A DNA stretch of 64,000 nt from DASPSM01 sp035949535. GTDB taxonomy: Bacteria > Planctomycetota > Planctomycetia > Planctomycetales > Planctomycetaceae. Location: the NCBI GenBank assembly GCA_035949535.1, contig DASZIA010000264.1:6560-70559 (forward strand). The letters are read 5' to 3'. The stretch's first letter is position 1, and each line of letters starts with the position of its first letter. The position numbers and the translations under genes are program-made. A model generated the notes under the pieces. The model ran no database searches. It had not been told where the DNA came from and worked only from the letters and a program-made list of their open reading frames with translations. This document shows, piece after piece, positions 1 to 8,454 of the stretch.

Positions 1-1847
1 AACATGTCAGTGAGCTCGATTCCCATCGGATCCGTGGCGATCTCCGCCGTGCCGATGCGGCTCCACACGTGCTCGACCTCGTCGGGGAACGTGGCGAGCA
101 CCAACTTTTCCATCTGCGTGTTGTATTTGATCGAGTCTTCCAAATCGGTTCCGGCGAGCCTGATGACGCTCACGGCAATCGCGCCTTCGGAGAGTCGGGG
201 CACAAACTCGGAGCCGAGATTCGGCGCGATGACCGCGAACGCAAGGAACAGCACAGCGGCGGCAAAACCCAGAACGAGCGCCTTGTGCCGCATCGCGAAG
301 TGCAAGAGCGGAACATAGAGCCACTTGATCCCGCGCATCAGCAGCGGTTCGCGCTCGTCGATCGTGCGAGGCAAGATGAGGCTTGCGAGGACTGGCATCA
401 GCGTCAGGGACAGAAACATCGAGCCGACCAAGGCGAAGATGACCGTCAATGCCATCGGTCGGAACAGCTTGCCCTCGATCCCTTCGAGCGTCAGGATCGG
501 CAGATAGACGATCATGATAATCAGCTCGCCGAACATGGTCGGCTTGCGGACTTCGACCGCGGCGTCGCGCACCACGTCGAGCATCGAACGCTTTCGATTG
601 TCTCCGTGGGCAATGTGTCGGACGCAGTTCTCCACCATCACGACGGAACTGTCGACAATCATTCCGAAATCGATCGCTCCCAGGCTCAGTAAGCTGGCCG
701 CGATGCCGAACCGCAACATCCCCGCGAAAGCAAAGAGCATTGAGAGCGGAATGGCCAGGGCAACAATGACGGCGGCCCGTAGGTTGCCAAGAAACGCGAA
801 CAAGACGGCGATCACCAGCAATCCGCCTTCGAACAGGTTGTTCTTGACGGTTTTGATCACATGGTCGACGAGTTGCGTGCGATCGTAGACCGGCTCAACT
901 CCGATATTTGGCGGCAGCGTCGCCTTGATCTCGTCGAGTCGATTCTTCATCGCCGAGGTAACCTCGTGGGTGTTCTCCCCCATGAGCATGAACCCCAGGC
1001 CCATCACCACCTCGCCCTTGCCATCAGCCGTGACGGCCCCGCGGCGGATCTCGGACCCGACCATCACTTCAGCGATGTCGGCGACGCGAATCGGAACGCC
1101 TGACTTCGCTTTGATGACAATGTTCTTGATTTGTTCGGTATTGGCGGTGCGGCCCAGACCCTGGACCAACAGGGACCGGGTCCCCTCGCGAACGTTTCCG
1201 GCTCCGACATTCCGATTATTTTCTTGGATCGCGCGGATCACCTCATCGAACGTCAAACCATGTTTGATCAACAGGTTTGGATCGACGCGGACTTGATACT
1301 GCTTTTCGTATCCGCCCCAACTGTTGATTTCCGCGGTTCCCCTGACGGTTCGCATCTTGGGCCGGATGTACCAGTCGTGGATCGTGCGCTGCTCGGTGAC
1401 GTCGTTGGCCTTCCCGGTTACGACGTAGTGAAAGACCTCGCCGAGTCCGGTCGCCACGGGGCCCATCTTGGGGCGACCCACTCCTTCTGCGAGTTCCACC
1501 GTCGTCAGGCGCTCATTGATGAGTTGCCGCGCGAAGTAGATGTCCGTGCCGTCTTCAAACGTCACCACGACTTGAGACAAGCCGAATTTCGACACCGATC
1601 GCATGTTGGCCAGGCCGCGCAACCCGCCGATCGCTTGTTCGATCGGGAAGGTGATGCGTTGTTCGCAATCTTCCGGGCCCAGCGCCGGCGCGACCGTATT
1701 GATCTGCACCTGGACCGGCGTGGTGTCCGGGAAGGCATCGATGTCGAGGTAACGCATCGAGACGCCGCCGATGGCCGCCAACGCCACGACGCCGACGATG
1801 ACGAAGAACCGATGCCGGAGGGAACGGTCGATGATCCAATTCAGCAT
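1..1847 (-). CDS. CzcA/CusA-family heavy-metal RND efflux pump, partial (C-terminus beyond window start)
   Basis: Inner-membrane RND transporter that would drive proton-coupled export of metal cations (Cu/Ag or Co/Zn/Cd class) through a tripartite complex. About 615 residues of the N-terminal part are visible. They begin MLNWIIDRSLRHRFFV, followed by the first membrane helix and the family-typical stretches YLDIDAFPDTTPVQVQI, ITFPIEQAIGG, GLANMRSVSKFGLSQVVV and VYDRTQLVDHVIKTV, then the first cluster of membrane helices and an IDEREPLL linker before the second half. Full-length family members are about 1,030-1,070 aa, so roughly 40% lies outside the window. The start is chosen because a GAGGAG ribosome site sits about 8 nt upstream of the ATG. 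The adaptor gene ends 54 bp upstream on the same strand, so the two are almost certainly co-transcribed. Metal specificity cannot be decided from this part. Confidence 0.93.
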   Translation of the reverse strand, partial: MLNWIIDRSLRHRFFVIVGVVALAAIGGVSMRYLDIDAFPDTTPVQVQINTVAPALGPEDCEQRITFPIEQAIGGLRGLANMRSVSKFGLSQVVVTFEDGTDIYFARQLINERLTTVELAEGVGRPKMGPVATGLGEVFHYVVTGKANDVTEQRTIHDWYIRPKMRTVRGTAEINSWGGYEKQYQVRVDPNLLIKHGLTFDEVIRAIQENNRNVGAGNVREGTRSLLVQGLGRTANTEQIKNIVIKAKSGVPIRVADIAEVMVGSEIRRGAVTADGKGEVVMGLGFMLMGENTHEVTSAMKNRLDEIKATLPPNIGVEPVYDRTQLVDHVIKTVKNNLFEGGLLVIAVLFAFLGNLRAAVIVALAIPLSMLFAFAGMLRFGIAASLLSLGAIDFGMIVDSSVVMVENCVRHIAHGDNRKRSMLDVVRDAAVEVRKPTMFGELIIMIVYLPILTLEGIEGKLFRPMALTVIFALVGSMFLSLTLMPVLASLILPRTIDEREPLLMRGIKWLYVPLLHFAMRHKALVLGFAAAVLFLAFAVIAPNLGSEFVPRLSEGAIAVSVIRLAGTDLEDSIKYNTQMEKLVLATFPDEVEHVWSRIGTAEIATDPMGIELTDM

Positions 1848-1901
1848 GACCGCGCTCCTCTTCCGTCGCCACGTCCGTGTGGCTCGATGACCGTCGCCCC
1901 T

Positions 1902-3539
1902 TTAATGACCATCAGCGCAGCCGCAGCCCGCTCCCAAGTTGCTCTTCAGCAATTGCGCTTCCAGCACAACGCTGTTCTTGGCAGCAATGACTTCACCGGG
2001 CAACAAACCGACAATGATCTCGGTGGTCTCTCCCTGTTTGACGCCGGGTCGCACCGATCGCACATGGAAGAATTTCGGCGCATTCGGTTTCAGATAATTC
2101 TTGTCTCGAACAAACACCACGTAGCACGAGCCATCCCAGTGAACCGACTCGCTCGGCACGACGATGGCCTTGGGTTCCTCGCGGAGCACGATGCGCCCGG
2201 TTCCAAATGTATTCGCCTTCAGGCGACCGCCGGCGTTTGGTAGATCGACCCGCACTTTGACGGTGCGCGTCTGTTCGTCGGCGGCAGTACTGATCCAGCT
2301 CAGCGAGCCTTTCATCTCCTGTTCGTCTTTGCTGTCGCTGGAATGAAAGAGCACCGGCTGCCCGAGCGAGAGATACTTCGCATCCTCTTGTCGCACACTT
2401 AAGGTCAACCAGAGACGACTGGTGTCGGCGACGGAGAACAGCGCCGTCTTTGGGTCGATCACTTCGCCCTCGACGACATTGCGATCGATGACAACCCCAT
2501 CGAGCGGTGAGCGCACGGGAATCAGGTTTGACGTGGTCGGCGTTTGGTCGAGCATCGAAACCAGTTCCGGTGGTACCCCAAGAAGCTGAAGTTGTCGTGT
2601 GATCTCGTCGGTATCCGCGCCCGCGAACTGCTCCGCCCGAACCATGAAGCCGAGATTAACCAAGGTCTGTTGAGCGCTTTGCAGCCGAATCCGGGCCTCC
2701 TGATAGGCGGTTTCGGCTTCCATCAGCGTGCGCTCTGAGACAGCTCCCTTTTGGGCCCCCAGTCGTAAGCGTTCGATAACTTTTTGGTTGAGACGCGCGT
2801 GCGCGATCGATTGCAGAAACTCGCTTTTGGCGCGGCCGACATCGGCGGATTCGATGAGAGCCAGCACAGCGCCTTTCGCGACTCGCTCGCCGACTTTTCT
2901 CTCGACTCGCCACACGCTGCCGGGCACACGGCTCGAGAGGTGTGCCATGCGAGTCTCGTCGTACACGACTTCACCGTTCGCGACCACCGTCTCGATGATC
3001 GGTCGCTCCTGCACAACGGCAATGTCGAGGCCAACCTTGTCGGCCGCCTGCGCGGAGGCAAATTGAATGCGACGCTGATACAACCGGCATCGACTGTTAT
3101 TTTCGGGTCTCGGCATGAGAGCCAGCGCCCGGTTGGCACGCTCCAAATCACCCGCCAACACATGCTGCAGCGATTTTGATTGAGCGACATCCGGATGATG
3201 CAACGGACACTGTGCGATCCCATGCTCTTTGCACCACCCGTAATCCGTCAAAGGTGGCGCCAGCTTCGAATTGCACTCAATGCACTGTGACTCGGCAACG
3301 TTGTGCTCTTTGCACCAGTCGTCTGCCGGATGAACTCCGTTGCCGATGAGGGCAGAAAACTTCGGTACCGTCCACTCAGTGCGGTGGCCCCAATAGGCTA
3401 ACCCCGCGAGCACTGCGACGACTCCGACCGTCGGCGCTGCGCCGCGCATCCACAACAAGACTCCGGCGATTCGGCGCCGCGCGGGCGGAGCTGTCGCCAG
3501 TCGGGGCGCGACCTGGTCACGTTGCGTAACTGTTGACAT
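1902..3539 (-). CDS. RND efflux periplasmic adaptor (CusB/CzcB-like membrane fusion protein) with Cys/His N-terminal modules
   Basis: Membrane fusion protein of 545 aa that links the RND pump to an outer-membrane channel. After a short cytoplasmic N-terminus and a signal-anchor helix (VGVVAVLAGLAYWG, about residues 37-50) come two similar Cys/His units, WCKEHNVAESQCIEC and WCKEHGIAQCPLHH, which look like metal-binding modules. Then follow the adaptor barrel and hairpin (VVANGEVVYDETRMAHLSSR; coiled-coil hairpin about 270-330; SPLDGVVIDRNVVEGEVID), the beta-barrel, and a Cys-containing tail GAGCGCADGH. An upstream in-frame start would add 33 residues, but the ATG used has a GAGGG site upstream and starts a normal hydrophobic anchor. 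The duplicated Cys/His unit is a metal-sensing or handing-over candidate by inference. The gene is the middle member of the operon between the Cys-rich peptide and the pump. Confidence 0.9.
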   Translation of the reverse strand: MSTVTQRDQVAPRLATAPPARRRIAGVLLWMRGAAPTVGVVAVLAGLAYWGHRTEWTVPKFSALIGNGVHPADDWCKEHNVAESQCIECNSKLAPPLTDYGWCKEHGIAQCPLHHPDVAQSKSLQHVLAGDLERANRALALMPRPENNSRCRLYQRRIQFASAQAADKVGLDIAVVQERPIIETVVANGEVVYDETRMAHLSSRVPGSVWRVERKVGERVAKGAVLALIESADVGRAKSEFLQSIAHARLNQKVIERLRLGAQKGAVSERTLMEAETAYQEARIRLQSAQQTLVNLGFMVRAEQFAGADTDEITRQLQLLGVPPELVSMLDQTPTTSNLIPVRSPLDGVVIDRNVVEGEVIDPKTALFSVADTSRLWLTLSVRQEDAKYLSLGQPVLFHSSDSKDEQEMKGSLSWISTAADEQTRTVKVRVDLPNAGGRLKANTFGTGRIVLREEPKAIVVPSESVHWDGSCYVVFVRDKNYLKPNAPKFFHVRSVRPGVKQGETTEIIVGLLPGEVIAAKNSVVLEAQLLKSNLGAGCGCADGH

Positions 3540-3667
3540 CGTGGAACCCTCGGAGCAGTCCCAAGGTGCAAAGTGGAGAAAACTTCGAAACGTTCTCAGC
3601 CCATGAAGAGCAGATGGCGGCGAGCGCGCAGCAGCCAACCGGAAGAGTCAGCGGCCGGCAAAGATCA

Positions 3668-4069
3668 TCAAATCAGCAGGATTTGATGCAAGAGGTGAGC
3701 GCGCAAGGGTCGCCCTGGGTCCGCAAAATTCGGCGCCAGGTACCAATGGCCAGCCAGTTCCAGGCGCGCGGCTGAGCCGGATGATAAAACGGCCACGAAA
3801 TCGAACGGCGCGGCCGAGGTGACTTTTGCGACCTCGGTCTTTTGCGGCGGCAGCGTTTGGCACGCGCCCAGGCACTCGAGCCGACATTTGCAAGGGGCTG
3901 GGCAGTGGTGCCGCTCGTTCGGACGGTGCTTGCAGCACGAGTCGTGCTCAGACGCCATCGACAATTGATGGCTGCACGTGGCGCAATCATGTCCTTCGTG
4001 CCAGCAGCAACCAAGCGCCGCATGCACGAACAGAATTGTGGTCATTAAATAGGAGATTGCCGCGTGCAT
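3668..4069 (-). CDS. Small secreted Cys/His-rich protein at head of metal efflux operon
   Basis: Encodes 133 aa starting MHAAISYLMTTILFVHAALG, a short signal-peptide-like segment, immediately followed by a dense Cys/His region (GCCWHEGHDCATCSHQL, SCCKHRPNERHHCPAPCKC, CLGACQTLPP). The second half is not Cys-rich. No family name is recognised. The composition suggests a periplasmic metal-binding peptide, and its position as first gene of the minus-strand efflux operon (128 bp before the adaptor) supports that. A longer in-frame start 23 codons upstream exists, but it would bury the hydrophobic segment inside the protein, so the ATG before the signal peptide is preferred. Function is inferred from composition and context only. 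Confidence 0.7.
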   Translation of the reverse strand: MHAAISYLMTTILFVHAALGCCWHEGHDCATCSHQLSMASEHDSCCKHRPNERHHCPAPCKCRLECLGACQTLPPQKTEVAKVTSAAPFDFVAVLSSGSAARLELAGHWYLAPNFADPGRPLRAHLLHQILLI

Positions 4070-4382
4070 AATTGTCCAGCAAGACCTCTGAATATCATTG
4101 CTCTTATCGGAAGGTCGGTCAAGAAGACTTGTGGCCAAGCCGTTAGAACCGTCATAAGCGTTCGAGACGCGTTCCTTCAGCGGCCGGAATCACGCCAATT
4201 GCCCCCTTTCGGCGGAAACGGTGCCGTTCGCAGGACGCTGGCCGAGCGACCGACCCGATGGTTTCCAGTGATCCGCCGCGCCGATTCGTGCGTTCTCCCG
4301 GTCGCACAAACTCGTTTCAGGCTTCGCAAGCCGTTTGCGCAACTTTGACAGTAACGGGCTTTGTTCACCGCCGGACACGTTC
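4070..4382. other. Intergenic region between divergent efflux operon and small membrane protein gene
   Basis: About 310 bp between two divergently oriented genes, so it should hold the promoter of the metal efflux operon. I see no convincing palindromic metal-regulator operator and no supportable ORF. Confidence 0.4.
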
Positions 4383-4748
4383 ATGCGAGCGCTGCGCCAA
4401 TTGCCGGATTTTGAGGGTCTGGCTGACACGACGGGGGCCAATCCGTTCGGTCAGTGGTTTGCCGGCGTCGGGTTGGCGACTTTGCTGGCCGGCTACGCTG
4501 TCCGCTGCCTGGTGACGGGTCACGCGATGTTCTTTTCCGGACGTCCGATCCGACTTGTCGAGTTTCACGGCCCTAGTGCGACGGCAATCGGAGTCTTGTC
4601 TCTGTGCATCGCGGCCTTCATGCACATGCACTGGTTCTGGACGGCCAGCCCTCGATTCTGGGGTTATGCGCAGCTGGGTAAGATGATCGCCGCGGTGGGA
4701 GTCATCGGCAGCCTGGCATTTTTTTTCATCGCTTTGCTCGCGTCGTAA
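4383..4748 (+). CDS. Small integral membrane protein, unknown function
   Basis: Encodes 121 aa: a polar N-terminus (MRALRQLPDFEGLADTTGAN) and then three likely membrane helices (WFAGVGLATLLAGYAVRCLV; TAIGVLSLCIAAFMHMHWFW; MIAAVGVIGSLAFFFIALLA). I do not recognise a family. The start is the ATG beginning MRALRQ; a TTG 16 codons upstream also keeps frame but has no better ribosome site. It is divergent from the metal efflux operon and precedes the secreted protein gene in the same direction by about 220 bp. Confidence 0.6.
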   Translation: MRALRQLPDFEGLADTTGANPFGQWFAGVGLATLLAGYAVRCLVTGHAMFFSGRPIRLVEFHGPSATAIGVLSLCIAAFMHMHWFWTASPRFWGYAQLGKMIAAVGVIGSLAFFFIALLAS

Positions 4749-4967
4749 TAGGGAGCCCCGGGGCACCGCAAGGTTTGACACTGGGGAAGCGGCATTCGCT
4801 GCTTGCAGATCAGCGCCCTCCCCGCCGCTCATTCTCCGGACGCGCCTTTCTCTTGCCTGCCCCGTTGTTGCTTCGCGCCTCTACCCGGATTAGATTAAGA
4901 ATCCATAACGATCTACCTCTGCGCCCTCTTCTCGCCGCAATTCCAAATTTCCAAAGGCCGACCCAAG

Positions 4968-6416
4968 ATGTGCGTTCACAGTTTGTCGACCGTCAGCGCT
5001 GCGCTGTGTGCGATTCTTTTCTTTCTCGGGACGAAGTCGACATACGGGCAATTCGACGACTTGATGCTCCGAGTTCCGGGCGGAGCGAATGCCCTGGTGC
5101 TGATCGACGTCGATGCCTTTTATTCCAGTCCGATGGCGACCAGCAAAGGTTGGAAGGCGACGTTCGAGAGGAAGTGGAGCGAGCAGCCGATCCTGCTCCC
5201 GCCCGAGGCAAAGCGTTTTGTGCTCGCCTCGCATCTCGATCCGCTCAACAATTTGCGATCCGATTGGGAGGCCGCCGTCGTCGAACTCGCTATTCCGGTC
5301 CCTCTGACGACGATTGCCCGCGCGGAAGGGGGGTATCTTGACTCGATCGACTCGACCCCCGTGGTTTGGACGCCCAGCCACGCCTATTTCCTTCAGCTCG
5401 ACAATCAGTTGCTCGGCATTTCGTATCCCGACGATCGCCAGGCCGCCGCACGTTGGATGATGCTTTCCAAAACCGGTCAAAACGCGCCGCTGTCGCGATA
5501 CCTCAAGGAGGCGACAAAACGCCTCCGTTCCGCCGGGCAGATTGTGCTGGCGGTCGATCTGACCAACGTGGCTCAGCCTCATCGACTCGATCGGGCGATT
5601 AAGGACTCGGGAGTGCTGAACGGGAAGGACGTGAGCCCGATGGCGGTGTCGCAAGCGCTGTCGAGCCTGAAGGGAGTGACGGTGGCGATCGACTTCCAGA
5701 GCCAGCCGCTGACGGAAGCGCGGATCGACTTTGGATCCAACATTAAGGCGATTCGGCCGTTTGCCAAGGATCTGGTCCTCGCGGCCATGAGTCGGTTTGG
5801 GATGCCCCTCGAAGATTTAAAGGGCTGGAAGGTGACCACCGACGCCGACTCGATCACTTTGCGCGGCATGCTGACCGAAAAGGGATTGCGTCAACTCTCG
5901 AGCTTCCTTGAGCTGCCGACCACGAAATTCAGCACCTTGGCCAAGGAGTCGGAAAGCAAAGTGGATCCGATGAAGGCCACCGTCGATGCGTCGCTGCGGT
6001 ATTTCAAGACGTTGGAAAAGCTGATCGAGGACCTTCGTGGCGGAATTAATACGGACGCCAAGAGCGCGTGGTACGAGAAGACCGCGCGAAAGATCGATAA
6101 CATGCCGATTCTGCACGTTGACGACGAACTACTGGCCTTCGGCGCCAGCATCGCAAAGGACCTGCGCCAGACGGCCGAGCAGGGACGCACGATCGGCCGC
6201 CAAAATTCCACCAATCAAATCGCGGCGGTTGCGTCGTACGGCAATTACTATGACGGGAACGGCGGCTACTACAGCACCGCCGGCGATCTCCCGATCTTGC
6301 AGACACAGGCGATCAACGCCAGTAGCCAGAACCGCACCCGCGGCATGCAGGCGATCAATAACGGAATGGGCGACATCCGCCGCAAGATGACGAAGAAGTA
6401 CCAGGTCGAATTCTGA
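4968..6416 (+). CDS. Large secreted protein of unknown function
   Basis: Encodes 482 aa with a clear signal peptide (SLSTVSAALCAILFFLG, probable cleavage after STYG), so the protein is exported. The mature part is mixed alpha/beta with no Cys clusters, a segment LRVPGGANALVLIDVDAFY near the N-terminus and a C-terminal tail rich in Tyr/Asn/Gln/Ser (YYDGNGGYYS) ending in a basic RRKMTKKYQVEF. The family is unknown to me. Codon and GC use fit its neighbours and the frame is uninterrupted, so it is a genuine gene despite the lack of an assigned role. Confidence 0.75.
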   Translation: MCVHSLSTVSAALCAILFFLGTKSTYGQFDDLMLRVPGGANALVLIDVDAFYSSPMATSKGWKATFERKWSEQPILLPPEAKRFVLASHLDPLNNLRSDWEAAVVELAIPVPLTTIARAEGGYLDSIDSTPVVWTPSHAYFLQLDNQLLGISYPDDRQAAARWMMLSKTGQNAPLSRYLKEATKRLRSAGQIVLAVDLTNVAQPHRLDRAIKDSGVLNGKDVSPMAVSQALSSLKGVTVAIDFQSQPLTEARIDFGSNIKAIRPFAKDLVLAAMSRFGMPLEDLKGWKVTTDADSITLRGMLTEKGLRQLSSFLELPTTKFSTLAKESESKVDPMKATVDASLRYFKTLEKLIEDLRGGINTDAKSAWYEKTARKIDNMPILHVDDELLAFGASIAKDLRQTAEQGRTIGRQNSTNQIAAVASYGNYYDGNGGYYSTAGDLPILQTQAINASSQNRTRGMQAINNGMGDIRRKMTKKYQVEF

Positions 6417-6467
6417 TTTTTCCCCTTTCGCAGGGCGGACCGCCCCGGCACCCATCGTCAGAAACCT

Positions 6468-7289
6468 TTACGGACGACTCTGCGCACTGTGAATTGCCAA
6501 TTCGATCAACTTCTTCTCCTCCGAATCGGTCGTTTGTCCGAGCCTCTTTCGCAACACGGGCACGGCCTCCGCATTTTGCGGTCCGATTCGACTCAGTGCG
6601 ACGACAGCGTATCGCTTTGTCCGCCCACCCGTTTGCGGGTCATCAAGAATTGCGACCAATGGCTGAACGGAGTCGTGTCCAAACGCGACCAGCGTCTCCA
6701 CGCACTTGTCACACACCATCGCATCGTGATGACCAAGATAGCGTGCCAGTCGTGACGCCGCCTCGGGCGCTTCGGCACGCAGAGATTTGAAGGCCTCAAA
6801 TAGGCTTTTCAATTGTCCGCACTTCACAGAGTCGTCGTCGATACGAAAGCCACCAAACCCGACGGGCGGAGTGGGCGCGTCAAGCGCGGCGATCATGGGC
6901 TGAATCGCAGGTCGTCCAATCCCGGCCAAGACATGCACCACCGCTTGGTCGTTGCGGACCCCTAAAAGTGAGATGAGCCGAGGAATCCTTGCAATGAGTT
7001 CCTGATCGCCCCGAAATCGCGATCGATCACGTTCAAGCAATCTTTTTTCCGCTTCTCTGGCCTCATCCAGACGTTTGGCCGCGACAAGTCGATCGACGAA
7101 TGTAGCGGAAGAGGTGGAGGGGATGACGATAAGCTCGTAGATCCCAAATCCGATCAGCACGACAAATGCAATGAGCCAGCGAACCGCGCCAATCGACCAC
7201 CCGAAACCGCGGGGTGATGGGGGTCGGTTCTCTTGCTTGGGGCCTTCCATCCGCGCCCAGAACTCGCCGCCAAATTCCTCGTCGGCCAT
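6468..7289 (-). CDS. Membrane-anchored HEAT-repeat protein
   Basis: Encodes 273 aa. A cytoplasmic N-terminus (MADEEFGGEFWARMEGPK) leads to one membrane helix (WLIAFVVLIGFGIYELIVI, about residues 38-56), then alpha-helical repeats such as LAGIGRPAIQPMIAALDA, LVAFGHDSVQPLVAILDD and LSRIGPQNAEAVPVLRKRL, which have the HEAT/PBS-lyase pattern. Such proteins are scaffolds for protein-protein contacts; the partner is not evident. The gene stands alone, convergent with the secreted protein gene upstream. Confidence 0.75.
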   Translation of the reverse strand: MADEEFGGEFWARMEGPKQENRPPSPRGFGWSIGAVRWLIAFVVLIGFGIYELIVIPSTSSATFVDRLVAAKRLDEAREAEKRLLERDRSRFRGDQELIARIPRLISLLGVRNDQAVVHVLAGIGRPAIQPMIAALDAPTPPVGFGGFRIDDDSVKCGQLKSLFEAFKSLRAEAPEAASRLARYLGHHDAMVCDKCVETLVAFGHDSVQPLVAILDDPQTGGRTKRYAVVALSRIGPQNAEAVPVLRKRLGQTTDSEEKKLIELAIHSAQSRP

Positions 7290-8225
7290 AGGTCAACTCG
7301 GACACGCGAGTGCGTCGCGTTCAAGGAGATCCATGCAGCCCAGCATGAGGGACAGCGAAAGCGGAAGCAAGAAAATTCAATGATTACGGCTTGAGCGCCG
7401 TGAGGCGCGGCACAGCGACCATCGGCGCGACTCTCGCAACTCCCGGAGACTCTGTCGCCCCAACCGGGGCTTCGGAGATTCTTTCGTGGCCCGCGTTACC
7501 CAGGGTTGAAACCAGTTGAACACCCTGAGCTATTCTCTGATGCCCCTTGGCGGGGCTTAAATTCAGAATCGATGCTGAGTCCACTCGGACCCGCGACGAC
7601 AATCCTGAATTCCGAGAAAACTGATCTTGGCGGAACTGCATTTTTATGGCTCAATAGAGATAGGAGATTTTCGGCCCATCGTTCTCGGTCTGCGCCCGTA
7701 GCGGACCGAGCGATAAGCAGCCGGTCTGTTCGTCCTTGCCGGGAAAGGATCCCCGGCGGGAACGAAAAAAGGATCCCCGGCAGCCGCAATTCAGGCGCGG
7801 CGATCGATCGGGACCCTGGGACGGGACGCCTGCCCGAGCGCCGGGGCTCCGAAAGAGCCCTCACCCCGGCCCTCTCCCAGCGGCCTGGGAGAGGGTGGAA
7901 GAGCGGGACGGGACTCGAACGTTGGGACGGGACTGAAGCTGACGGGACGCGTTCGCGCAACTATGAGTCTCGATCGGTCTCATAGAGAGTTGAACCACAA
8001 AGTCACCAGGGCACCAAGAAAGGCAAGTCGCCGGGTTCAACTTGGTGCTCTTGGTGCCTTGGCGGTTAAAAATCCGGTTCGGCCGTTGGGACGGGACTCG
8101 AACGACGGGACGTGACGAGCGCTGGGACGGGACACGTCTCAGTGGACTGCTAGCGGAGGAAGAGCGCAGCGGCTGGAGGGCTGGACAGAGAATGGTCGGT
8201 GGGTCGGGACACTTTGATTCAACAG

Positions 8226-8259
8226 GTAGTTGACCCACCGAAGTAGTTGACCCACCGAA
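8226..8259. repeat. Tandem repeat, 2 x 17 bp (GTAGTTGACCCACCGAA)
   Basis: Two perfect head-to-tail copies of the 17-bp unit, without spacers. Confidence 0.9.
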
Positions 8260-8396
8260 CGGGATTCGAGCGGCGTAACGGGACACGGCCTCGGGAGAAG
8301 TCGATCCGGGTCGAACCTGTCCCACCTTAATCTGTTCGCGAAGAACAAGTTCGGACGAAATCGGACCGGGACGGGACACGCCGAGAAGATTTCAAT

Positions 8397-8444
8397 TCCT
8401 TTCCGGCAACATCAATCCGCTCCTTTCCGGCAACATCAATCCGC
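8397..8444. repeat. Tandem repeat, 2 x 24 bp (unit TCCTTTCCGGCAACATCAAT plus CCGC)
   Basis: Two perfect contiguous copies just downstream of the YHYH gene stop codon. A partial third unit follows (GGCGTCAATCG), so this may be an expanding microsatellite-like tract. Confidence 0.85.
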
Positions 8445-8454
8445 ACCGGCGGCG

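Larger units (their letters stand above)
7290..8454. repeat. Repeat-dense non-coding spacer
   Basis: No ORF here looks genuine. The spacer is built from short repeats: a hairpin with arms CCCTCTCCCAG and CTGGGAGAGGG (about 7870-7895); an imperfect inverted repeat of ACCACAAAG/CACCAAG type (about 7993-8067); several copies of a GGGACGGGAC motif, often continuing TCGAACG (about 7813, 7913, 7934, 8089, 8123 and 8367); a tandem 17-bp pair (8226-8259); and a tandem 24-bp pair (8397-8444). The first 150 bp next to the HEAT gene also resemble a decayed intergenic repeat (GGCTTCGGAGATTCTTTCG). Confidence 0.7.

Noticed and set aside
69..692. Plus-strand ORF of 207 aa
   Set aside because: Shadow of the pump gene on the other strand; composition rich in Arg/His/Asp without any domain.
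8226..8444. CRISPR-like array
   Set aside because: The tandem units are contiguous without unique spacers and there are only two of each.
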